Assembly (NCBI RefSeq): GCF_000001735.4
Contig: NC_003074.8
Span: 9,486,101-9,550,100 of the forward strand
Length of the DNA: 64,000 nt
Direction of reading: 5' to 3'
Source: Arabidopsis thaliana
Lineage: Eukaryota; Streptophyta; Magnoliopsida; Brassicales; Brassicaceae
In this document: in pieces, positions 54,871 through 64,000 of the stretch
Numbering within the stretch: position 1 is the first letter of the stretch
Layout: each line of letters starts with the position of its first letter
Made by a program: the position numbers and the translations under genes
The notes under the pieces: model-generated
Told to the model about the DNA's origin: nothing
The model's database searches: none
The model's input: the letters and a program-made list of their open reading frames with translations, nothing else

Positions 54871-55009
54871 ATAGTATTACGAGACGGTATACCACAAGTG
54901 AAATCCATTAGATATGTTTAATTTCATTGTGCATGATTAGATGGTATGACGGGTTTTGATCGATAATAATACGAAACGATATACTACGGATGAAATCCTA
55001 GATATGACA
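54826..55009. repeat. 92-bp tandem duplication
   Basis: Two copies, 54826-54917 and 54918-55009, share GACGGGTTT.G.TCGATA.TA.TACGA.ACG.TATAC.AC and GAAATCC.TAGATATG. They are GC-richer than the surroundings and read like internal sequence of an ATREP-type Helitron. Confidence 0.75.
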
Positions 55010-55015
55010 ATTAAA

Positions 55016-55147
55016 ATCTATATATATATTATCTTAAACACTAAATAAAGCAAACAATATTAATAAAACAAATATCTACATATACATTTTATATAACAAA
55101 TTTTATTAAAAACCTAGCCCCGCGGTATACCGCGGGTCAAAATCTAG
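55016..55147 (+). mobile_element. Helitron 3' terminus (non-autonomous)
   Basis: An 18-bp perfect palindrome CCCGCGGTATACCGCGGG at 55119-55136 is followed 7 nt later by CTAG (55144-55147) and a T. This is the classical plant Helitron 3' end: subterminal hairpin, CTRR terminus, insertion between A and T. A possible 5' end is TCTATATATATATT at about 55018 preceded by A, which would make a very short element. A more distant 5' end (near 54361) that includes the upstream repeats is also possible. No Rep/helicase coding capacity is present, so it is non-autonomous. Confidence 0.72.
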
Positions 55148-55351
55148 TTAGAGTACTAATATTCTATCGAAGAAAAATCTAAAATCCTATTTCTCAAATT
55201 GTTTTTGCTATATTTGATAAGATTAGAATTTAGAAAAAGCTTAATTAGGAGTAGAAGATAATATGTAATTTGCAATTTTTTCCTCAACCTTTAATATTTT
55301 TGGCAAAACCTCAAATTGCGTTGAGTCATCTTAGCACTTTGATCAAACAAC

Positions 55352-55358
55352 TATATAA
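55352..55358 (+). promoter_or_regulatory. TATA box of the AGP1-like gene
   Basis: TATATAA at 55352-55358 lies about 120 bp before the start codon, consistent with a start site near 55385. Confidence 0.6.
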
Positions 55359-55472
55359 GCAAAGACCCTCATTACACAATTCAAGATAAATAAATAAAAC
55401 AAAATACCCATAAAACATTTTTCAAAAAAAAAAAGTTTTTTGGGGATTACTAAATAACTAAATTAAAAAATA

Positions 55473-55859
55473 ATGGCGCGTCTTCACCTAGCTCTCCTCC
55501 TCCTCTTCGTCGCTATCTCCGCCGTGATCGTATCAGCTGCTGAGAACGAAAAACCACCGTCAACCACCACCGCCTCAGCTCCCACCGCTACAACTCCAAC
55601 CGATGGCATTGGAGGTGATATAGCAGAGGGTCCAGCTGATGACAATGCTATTGGAACAACTGACAACGACGATGCAGCTGTTACTCCCGATGATGCCAAT
55701 GGAGATGATGAAGTGGCAGTCGCCGGACCTATTGGAAGCGATGCTTCGTACGCTAACTATCCTCCACCACAAAAAGAAGCTTCCGGAAGCGATGCCACCG
55801 TAGCTTTTGGCTTTGTCTCTGTTGTTGGTGCAGTTGCTGGATCGCTCTTCTTTTTCTAG
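55473..55859 (+). CDS. Anther-specific AGP1-like arabinogalactan-type protein
   Basis: Intronless 128-aa precursor. The signal peptide is residues 1-22 (ARLHLALLLLFVAISAVIVSA). The mature part (23-105) is rich in Ala, Pro, Thr, Ser, Asp and Gly with TTTASAPTATTPTD and YPPPQ, typical of arabinogalactan-type O-glycosylation. The C-terminal hydrophobic stretch (about 108-128, ending SLFFF) follows a small-residue site (SGSDA), which suggests a GPI anchor. It resembles the Brassica BCP1 / anther AGP1-like group; I recall the locus as annotated that way. It probably acts at the pollen or tapetum cell surface, with no enzymatic function. Confidence 0.85.
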   Translation: MARLHLALLLLFVAISAVIVSAAENEKPPSTTTASAPTATTPTDGIGGDIAEGPADDNAIGTTDNDDAAVTPDDANGDDEVAVAGPIGSDASYANYPPPQKEASGSDATVAFGFVSVVGAVAGSLFFF

Positions 55860-56060
55860 AGTTGTGATCGGCGCGCGAACTTATTACTATTGTAATAAAA
55901 ATGTTTGTAATATTTTCTTGTTTTAGATGTATTTTGACGATCCCTTCTTCGATGTAACATTGATTATATTGGGATGATACATATTTAATATACTAATATA
56001 AAGAAAGTTTTTTATTTGTGGGGTTAATATATTTCTGCATCTCATAAATTTACAAAAATA

Positions 56061-56103
56061 GCCCACAATATATGGGCCGTATTTTCTCACAGGGCCTAGC
56101 CCA
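56061..56103 (+). promoter_or_regulatory. Cluster of site II elements before D-CDES2
   Basis: GCCCA at 56061-56065, TGGGCC at 56073-56078, GGGCC at 56092-56096 and AGCCCA at 56098-56103, 100-140 bp upstream of the start codon. TCP-type site II elements are common before genes for mitochondrial and plastid proteins. Confidence 0.55.
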
Positions 56104-56200
56104 TCAACGTGTGAGTAAGCGCGTGTTTTTCACGTCTAAAAACCTCCATATCTTCTCCGCTAGCTCCGGAATAGAAGAAATTTTGCAGAGAGAAGCGTCA

Positions 56201-58146
56201 ATGAAGGTCCAACGGTCAACTTTTTTGGCGGTGACCGGAAAATCAAATCTTCATCACTTTCACTCGTCTTCTCAGGTTCTCTTTTCTCTTCTCTGCGTCA
56301 TCTAAATCAATTAAAAATCGTTCCTTTTGTCACTTCTAAGAATACCCATTTGCAATTGCAGAAAAAAATCTGAACTTTTTCTGATTTCATTGCGTTTTGG
56401 GGATAATGTCTTAATCAATTTCAGAGAATTCCCATTACTTCCGAGATCGATTCACGAGAGTTTGTGTCTAAATTACTCGATAGAAAATGGGGATTACAGT
56501 GTCCTGCATCTCCAATTCAGCAGATTAGTGTTTCTTCTGTCAAAGGAATCGATAAATTCTCCTTCTTGAACAACACTCGTCCACATCTCGGAGATGAAAT
56601 GTCGAAGTCGAAGCAAGGATCTTCTTTTTACATTCTTAGAGATGATCTTTTACATCCTCTTGTGAATGGTAACAAAGCTAGAAAGCTTGATGCTTTGTTA
56701 CCACTTGTTGAAGATCATAAAGTGACTGATTTGGTGAGAATGTGATCACTTATAATATCTCTCAACTGGGTTTTTTTTTGGAAATGGCTTAAAGTTTAGA
56801 AGTTTTTTTCTTGTGTGTAGGTTACATGTGGAGGTTGTCAAAGTGCACATACAGCTGCTGTTGGTAAAAGTTTGAATCTTTAGAGAAGAAATGGTATTGA
56901 CTTTTGATTGCAATTTGAATCAGTTATTTGTATATCTTGCAGCTGTTTCTTGTGCTGAGAGAGGTCTAAGATCACATTTGCTACTGCGTGGAGAACAGCC
57001 TGATGTTTTGACTGGTTATAACCTTGTTTCAACTATGTATGGAAATGTTCAGTATGTTCCAAGATCGAGGTATGCGAATAGAGAGGAAATGCTAAGAACT
57101 TATGCGGATCTTGTTGCTGGGGAAGATGGTACTGTCTTATGGGCTAAAGACATTGTTGAGGGACGTGACACTATGAATGTTGCAAAAATGGATGATTTTT
57201 CGAGTATGAAAACTTCTCGTAGAAAGGTTTTGATCGTTAATGAAGGCGCAGGAGATGCTCTTGCATTACTTGGTAAAGATTGATTTTTGATATCTAGTTT
57301 AGGTAGTGGACCAGATCAATGTGGAAGAATTGACCAAGATTATTGTTTATGCATTATAGTTAACAAGGACTTTGTTATTCCGCAGGTATGTTTCGGTTAG
57401 TGCAGCATTTGTCACAGGATCATTTACTCGGGAAGAAGAGGCCGGTTAAATTTGTAGTGGATGCTGGTACTGGAACAACTGCTGTGGGTTTAGGAGTTGC
57501 AGCTATGTCTTTAGGGTTAGGCTCTGCTCACAAGATTTACCAATACTCTTTGTGTATGCATTTTATCTCATTGCCGAGTCTTGAAGCATCTTGGTTACCA
57601 GCTTACTTATACATTCTTCTCAGGCTTCCATGGGAAATCAATGCTGTGATGCTAGCTGATACACTCAAAAATTACAAGAGACATGAAGATCACTTGATAG
57701 CAGAATTTTCGAGGCAGTTTCCTGGCTCAGTCTTCTGCAGCGGCTTGGATATGAATCAAATGATCAAATGGATAGATCGTCAACACCCGAGAAAGTACGT
57801 GCATATGCAAGTTCTTCTTTTCGCTATTGAAGATACACTGAAAATGATCTTTTTCACTCCAAGTTTGAAGCTTTAGAGTGGTTTGATCTATCAATTATCT
57901 AGTTCCTTTTGTTCTTGCAGATTTGGGAAGGTCTTGGAAGGAGAAGTGGAGATGTGTCGGAAAATTGCACAGGAGACAGGAGTTTTAGTGGATCCAATGT
58001 ATACTTTAGCCGCTTGGGAGACAGCAACAGAGCTTGTGCAGGACGAGAAATCAAGCATTGTAGTGATGCTTCACACTGGAGGCACTCTAGGGATGTTTGG
58101 TCTTGCTCAAAGATACAAAACTTGCTTCACTAACTTGAAAGATTAG
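56201..58146 (+). CDS. D-CDES2: D-cysteine desulfhydrase 2 (PLP enzyme, ACC-deaminase-like)
   Basis: Seven exons (56201-56275, 56425-56733, 56821-56863, 56943-57272, 57386-57515, 57624-57794, 57921-58146) join to 427 aa. The N-terminal 25-30 residues are basic and Ser-rich, fitting a mitochondrial presequence. The fold-type II PLP core is clear: [13 protein letters not shown] with the Schiff-base Lys109, [15 protein letters not shown] (substrate/PLP contact), [12 protein letters not shown], and the phosphate-binding [10 protein letters not shown]. Family members degrade D-cysteine to pyruvate, H2S and ammonia. The plant enzyme recalled for this locus uses both D- and L-cysteine. A Gly-rich GGTLGMFGL segment near the C-terminus completes the site. 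Exon 3 is only 43 nt. Confidence 0.92.
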
Positions 58147-60297
58147 GATACAATAACCAAGACTTAGAGCCAGAAATCTAAAGATGGTTGTATAATCATG
58201 TTGTATCTTCAATCTTTGTTTTGGGTTCGGTTTTAGCAAACCTATAATTGAACTCTAATCAAAATAATTTTGGTTCAGTGGTGGTTTGGGTTTGTATGGT
58301 AAAATACTAAAGTTGGTATATCTCATGTACAGTTCCCGAAAAGAATCATACTTGTAGAACAAATAAGAGATTGAATTACGTGGTAAGCAAGAAGTGGTAT
58401 TTAGGTAAATTATTACTTTACCTTGAAAAAAATAGAAAACGAAAACCAAGATTATGGTTTTTGGTCGTTGGTTTTTGGGGAGTCTTCTTCTCGAACCGAG
58501 ATTTTCATGTGCACGTGCGTTTGGTCACTACTTCGTGTTTAACAAACACTTTCCTTCACTATACTAGTATCCACATTAAACAATGATATTGCTTTTTAAA
58601 GATAATTTGATTCTAATATCATTAAAACCTTTTTGTATGAATTTTAAACTAATGATTTCGTGAATGTGTGTAATAATGTACCCTCCTTGGACAGTTGGAC
58701 TCGCGATAATGTATCCTTAAGAGTTAAGTCTTTTTTTTTCTTCTGTTTTTGGGTGCAACCTAAGAGTTAAGTCTCTAGCTAACTTTTAACCAAAAATAGA
58801 AAGTCTCCAGCTAACTATTGCTAGAACTTAAATGTTTTGGAGATTAGACACATAAAGAAAAGAAAACACACACACACACACTAGATATTTTGATATTGGA
58901 GATGCTAAAAAATATACTCACCTCCTCAACATATGACAAAATGAACGAAAAGGAGGGAAAAAAAACACAAAGCAAAAAAGCTCAATTGCGACTAAATACA
59001 AAGTGTATGAGTACTAAGCCGCAGACAAACCCTAAGCTACATTTTGTGGTGAACTATACGTCTATACGTCTATACGTCTAAACCGAAAGCCCAAAGGTTT
59101 ATGTGGATTTAATTTTGATCTTTATTTCATAAGGTTTTGTTTTGTTTTCCTTCTATGATGTGAGATTCCTTTTCGAGTCGAACTTACCTCTTTAAATTAC
59201 CTCAATTTAAAAGGTTTTATGCGGACTATACTACCAATCTTTACCTATCACATAAACTTTAGATCCCAAACTAAAGTTTCGCTTGCGTAGCTCCAAGACC
59301 AGCTTTGGTTACTATTTTTTTGTTATGATGTCTGTCTATAGAATTAGTAGCTGGTATTCATATGGTTTGCTTGATAATTTATAGTCGTTGTGGTTAAAGT
59401 TCAACTGATTATTGGTCCACCAAATAATATTTTCTACGATAAGTTGAGAAATTTATTTAGACAATGCAGCATGTGGTGAAAATATAGTTAAGAGTTTTAG
59501 ACGGTTAAAAATTACAAACTATTTGGAAAACTACAAAAAAAAAAAAAATGTTTCATATTCTCCATTAAAATTTAATTTTATCGTTTAAACGCTAAAATGT
59601 TGTCAATCGAAAATATTTAGAACCGTATCGTCGTTAATCGAAAAAAACTCTATTATGTTACCGCTATAGTATACTTTACATTGATACGATACGACGATGT
59701 ATAACAAACAATGAAAAGTGAGATTCGGAGTACGAATGCCATATATAAGATACTGCAAATTATGAGTGAGACAAAAGAAAATCCAACAAAACAATCAAAA
59801 AGTAAAATTCTCCGATAGTCCAAAAAAGTCTTCCCATAATAATCCTCCGATATATTACCATAAGGTCCATAACCATTTTTTCCTTATCAATTTATTTCTA
59901 ATCACATTCAATTAGTAGCTTTTCTTTACACTGTTTTAAAAAATACTAATCGAAACTTAAAGATGAACATTTTCCACGTACTCAGTATTCGTGTCGCGTA
60001 GGGACTTTCTATATTACGCCTCGTAAAACCAAAGAACCCAAAGCCTACAACAAAAAGTGCGTAGGGGTATTAACGTAACTTAACAAGAGGATAGTAATAA
60101 TAAATTCGATTTAACATAAAAACAGTCATTTTCGAGAAACTTAAATGCTTACAACACAAAAAAATAAACATTTGTTCTCTTCCACTGTCTTGTCTGTAAT
60201 AAGAGCAAAGACAGAGAGAGACGACGTTACAGTATCTCTCTCTCACACGATCAAGAGAAACTTCATCATTCGTCGGAAAATATCAACTCTGGTATTA
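58147..60297. other. Intergenic AT-rich region before TEL1
   Basis: A 2.1-kb spacer. It contains an (AC)n run at about 58867-58880 and three direct 8-bp repeats CTATACGT at about 59054-59080. Open frames at 58371-58586, 58890-59081 and 59603-59794 have no signature. The last 150 bp are likely TEL1 leader. Confidence 0.5.
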
Positions 60298-63086
60298 ATG
60301 GAAGACTCCAGACTTTTTCCGTTCGTCGGAAACTTAGACCCTCGTGCTCAAGAGTTTATACCATTCAACCCTATCTCCTCCGGTTTTCACTTTCCGTACA
60401 CTCCTCCTCCTCCACAGCTTCCTCCTCCGTTACCTCCGTCGTCGTACGGATTATCTCCGACGGAGCCAAGAGTTTTCACATTCTTCAATATCCCACCACA
60501 TCCGATGATGTTTTCTCCTCCTCCTCCTCAACCACCACCACCACCACCGCGTCCATGTTTCAACGGCGTTTCGGCAGCTCAACGGCTTCCTCTGCCGTCA
60601 AATACTCCGACGCGATCTCTCTCTTTGATCTCCGTACCACGTGACGTAACCGAGTCTACGGTGAGACGTGACTTGGAGGTTTACGGCGACGTTCGTGGCG
60701 TGCAAATGGAGAGAATCTCTGAAGGAATCGTGACCGTCCATTTCTACGATATACGTGACGCTAAAAGAGCGGTACGTGAAGTTTGTGGTAGACACATGCA
60801 GCAACAAGCTAGAGGTGGAAGCGTCTGGAGCTCACCTTCTACTTCATCGGCGCGTGGGTTTGTTTCCGGTAGACCTGTGTGGGCTCAGTTCGTAGTTCCG
60901 GCGACTAGTGCCGTTCCCGGAGGTTGTAACCAAGGAACGTTAGTAATATTTAACTTAGACCCTGAGGTCTCTTCCATTACTCTCAGACAGATTTTCCAAG
61001 TTTACGGTACTGTTCTTTTTTTTTTTTTTCTAATTTCTATGTCTTGATTTAGTTTACTTTGTTTCCTCGATTTGTGGATATGTCAGGAATTAAAACATTT
61101 TACAAAGACTTTAAAATGTTAAGCTATGGTATAAATTACATTATTATTTACATGAATCATGGATTCATTGTTTGCATGCTATGAAACATCTTTAGCTTTT
61201 GAATATAGATTATATTGGACCGTTTGTTTATGTGAGAATCTATGTTTCAGGTCCGATCAAAGAGTTGAGAGAGACACCGTACAAAAAACATCAAAGGTTC
61301 GTTGAGTTTTATGATGTGAGAGACGCGGCGAGAGCGTTTGATCGAATGAATGGTAAAGAGATTGGTGGGAAGCAAGTTGTGATCGAATTTAGTCGACCTG
61401 GTGGAATTAAGAACAGGTTCAGGTCATCTAGGCAACCGCAGCTACCATTTCAACCGCTTCGAGAGCCACCAATCCTAATTCCTCCTTTGAGGCGGCCAGT
61501 ATCTTTCATCAAAGATAAAAACAAGAATGTGAGCCCTAAAAATGGAGTTATTGCTGTTGATGCTTCTATGCGTTCCTTATGTATCATCGATGCTGACGAT
61601 AATAAGACTCGAGGAACCCGAGGAACGGAATCCGAATGCGCGGAGACAAAAAGCAAGAATGTGGCTAAGTGGGGGAAGAAAAGACAGATGAAGAACATGG
61701 AACTAAGTCAGTTTCTTATCAGTGAAGAAACCATGGAAGATCCGAGTTGCAGAGATCCACGTACCACTTTGATGATCAAGAACATACCAAACAAGTACAG
61801 GTTGGGCTTTATAATCTAATTTATTTAGTATATTATAATATTTGAAAGTTTTTCAATTATTCTCTAAGAAACTAAAGACTAAATCTTTCTAATCTTCAAT
61901 AAAGTAATTATATGGATTTAAAGTTCGAAGCTTTTGCACACTCTAGGATGAATAAAGATTTAGATCTTTCATTAAAATATTCACATGGATTCGTGTGCTA
62001 TATTCAAAGTTTTATATTCTAGATAAAATTCTCCAATGTTATGTTCAATCAAACTTTTAATTATATTCTTGTTTTGATCATACCTTAATTGACTAACATT
62101 ATCCCTTAGGATTCTTGTAGGTTTTTTATTTTATGAGATTCCATGTGTGAATTTTCTAAGGTTTTCAGTGTTTTTGTTTATATAGTCAAAAGCTACTGTT
62201 GGATATGTTGGACAAGCATTGCATTCACATAAACGAAGCAATCACCGAGGAGCACAATAAACATGAGTCTCATCATCAGCCGTATTCTTCTTATGATTTC
62301 GTGTATCTCCCCATGGATTTCAAGTAATCGAGCATCGAAATTCAATGACATATAGTTTTTTTTTTTTTGTCAAAATTCAATGACATATAGTATTTGTTAT
62401 ATTTATAGCTAAAATCATAACTCTTTTCTTTGTTGTGATATTAGCAACAAGTGCAATGTTGGTTATGGGTTTGTGAACATGACATCTCCGGAAGCAGCTT
62501 GGAGGTTTTACAAGGCATTTCATGGTCAGCGTTGGGAGGTTTTTAATTCGCATAAGATTTGCCAAATCACATATGCGAGAGTTCAGGTATAATATACACA
62601 TTAATGTTTTGAAATGGCAAACTAAATAAACTTGAAATGGTCACAATGTGTTTATTTTGTTAAACCAACGTCTTGAATTTTATGATAAGTATGATGATAT
62701 GGTCACAATTGTGTTTGCTTGACAAAAAAAAAAGGTCACAATTGTGTTTATTTTGTTACTTTTGATCGCCAATAAAGGGTTTGGAGGATCTAAAGGAACA
62801 CTTCAAGAGCTCGAAATTTCCATGCGAGGCTGAGCTATACCTGCCGGTGGTCTTCTCGCCTCCACGAGATGGGAAGCAGTTAACAGAACCTGTCTCCATC
62901 AACATAACCATCAACGGCTGCACCAGACTTAATCATAATCATTTTGAGCAAACAGTCGGTCAAGATCACTTTCTGAGTGGATCATGTTGTGACAGTGACC
63001 ATGATAACAGTCATGAAGATGGATTTTCCGGCAGTAGCGTAGACTGTGGCCGGAGTATCACCGTGGAAGGAGAAACATCTTTCTAG
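60298..63086 (+). CDS. TEL1: TERMINAL EAR1-LIKE 1, Mei2-type RNA-binding protein
   Basis: Five exons (60298-61006, 61251-61800, 62186-62323, 62445-62586, 62778-63086) give 615 aa. The N-terminus is Pro-rich with polyproline runs. RRM1 is at about 106-180 ([20 protein letters not shown] ... [17 protein letters not shown]), and RRM2 at about 218-290 ([20 protein letters not shown] ... [15 protein letters not shown]). The diagnostic C-terminal Mei2 RRM3 starts at about 410 ([14 protein letters not shown] ... [18 protein letters not shown]). TEL genes, like maize terminal ear1, act in shoot and root meristems to maintain undifferentiated cells. The start chosen is the known TEL start. An in-frame upstream ATG at 60145 would add 51 residues if transcribed. 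Confidence 0.96.
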
Positions 63087-64000
63087 GTGTTATCTGTAAT
63101 GTGTATCATCATCATAAGATATAACAAAGTGTAAGTAGACATCATTTTGGTTAGAATTTGTATCTTTTTTTTTTTTTTTTTTTTTGTATGTCTGAATCTA
63201 AAGTTCTTTTTGGTCATGACATGAATTAAATTACGCATGCAAAGTTCTTTTTGGTTATCAACATGAATTAAACGACTCCTGCAAAGTTCTAAAAGGTCAC
63301 ATCTGGATAACTCTTTTTCTTTTCTTTTGATATAATGAAAGTGTAGTAATATTTAGATTTAAGTTCTTACTTTTTAAATACGGATATAAAATTGATAGGA
63401 GACCGAAATTGGGTTGACCTAGGGTAAGAGTTCTTTTTCAGGCAATACCATCTTTGTTCTAGTGTTAGCTGTCTTATTCAGTGACCTGTGAAAGGGACAA
63501 TAGAGGACTCTGTGCTAGTGATGATCACATTCTGTATCTCCCTCTGATTCATGGGGCACTGACACGTGGTCTGATATCCACCTTACTTGGTGCATGGCAG
63601 TGTTGATAGTGATGGTTGACTACAACTTTAATCTTATGATGTTAGAGATATCTTAAGTTTTTTAAAAATGGTTCTTCATTGAAGGATTATGAAATATTAA
63701 AGTGCAATTTAACAATGAAAAATCACTTCTAGGGTATTAATTGAAAGATTTAGGATGTGACTGCAAAGCGTTTTAGAACTTTTAAATGGTTTTAACATTG
63801 CTGAATCATCCTTTACCGGTCATATTTATTTTAAAAGTTGTATATAAGATCCACTAAAAGTTTTTTCTTATTTTACAGCAATTAGTGTACAACTACAAGT
63901 ACAACAACCTTAAGGCAAAAAGACTCCCCCTTAGTGTTTTTTTTCTGTCAACCACAATAAAAATCATCTTGAAAATATAGATTTCGTATAATTTGACCCC
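63087..64000. other. TEL1 3' flank and intergenic DNA
   Basis: TEL1 3' untranslated sequence, a T run of about 22 at 63165-63185, then a direct repeat (GCAAAGTTCTTTTTGGT.AT at 63238-63257, similar to sequence at 63200-63217) and AT-rich sequence to the window end. No gene supported. Confidence 0.5.

Noticed and set aside
1-64000. An undescribed defence, CRISPR or biosynthetic gene system
   Set aside because: The gene content is ordinary single genes and tandem paralogues of a plant chromosome arm; nothing beyond the local plastid-gene duplication block links neighbours into one pathway.

Overview
The window reads as nuclear chromosome sequence of Arabidopsis thaliana. I recognise, from memory and unverified, the chromosome 3 gene series from CLE27 through RPL15c, MAD2, GT-4, the PP2A B' eta and delta genes, PRXQ, FBN3a/b and RGS1 to TEL1 (loci about At3g25905 to At3g26120). 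General signs agree: AT-rich intergenic DNA, many short GT-AG introns, teloboxes and site II (TGGGCC) elements upstream of genes, plant-only families (CLE, PPR, BAHD, fibrillin, TLC) and small transposon relics. Exon junctions below were deduced by hand from GT/AG signals, reading frame and protein continuity. Nearly every multi-exon model closes exactly on a full-length protein.

Left third (1-23,000): CLE27 peptide gene (-), DUF1644 zinc-finger gene (+), plastid ribosomal protein L15 (-), a small universal-stress-like gene (-), an RPA12-like RNA polymerase I subunit (+), a TLC-domain membrane protein (+), an intronless divergent pyruvate kinase (+), an intronless PPR protein (-), spindle-checkpoint MAD2 (+), trihelix factor GT-4 (-) and an F-box/Cys-rich protein (-). 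Middle (23,000-46,300): an AT-rich 2.6-kb gap holding a probable non-autonomous DNA transposon, an F-box gene, two tandem paralogous PP2A B56 regulatory subunits, a BAHD acyltransferase, a TPX2-family microtubule protein, and a run of four plastid-protein genes (PRXQ, FBN3a, FBN3b, a CAAX-type protease). Right (46,700-64,000): RGS1, an RCC1-repeat protein, Helitron-derived repeats, an AGP-like anther protein gene, D-cysteine desulfhydrase 2, and TEL1.

The genes form no operon-like system, as expected in a plant nucleus. The clearest local story is evolutionary. The PRXQ-FBN3a-FBN3b-CAAX block arose by tandem segmental duplication. A small relic between the two FBN3 genes carries a piece of CAAX-protease exon 2 joined directly to the end of PRXQ's last exon, which looks like the crossover junction. 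All four genes share a promoter block. Other points are a non-canonical Cys in the CLE27 peptide, a Val at the usual Glu117 position of the pyruvate kinase, consensus mitosis-specific (MSA) elements by the TPX2-family gene, two uORFs before PP2A B' eta, a 16-nt microexon in MAD2, a NAGNAG acceptor in PRXQ, and a perfect 22-bp hairpin at 1874-1935. I found no wholly new biological system, no rRNA or tRNA genes, no CRISPR array and no retrovirus-like element that I could support.
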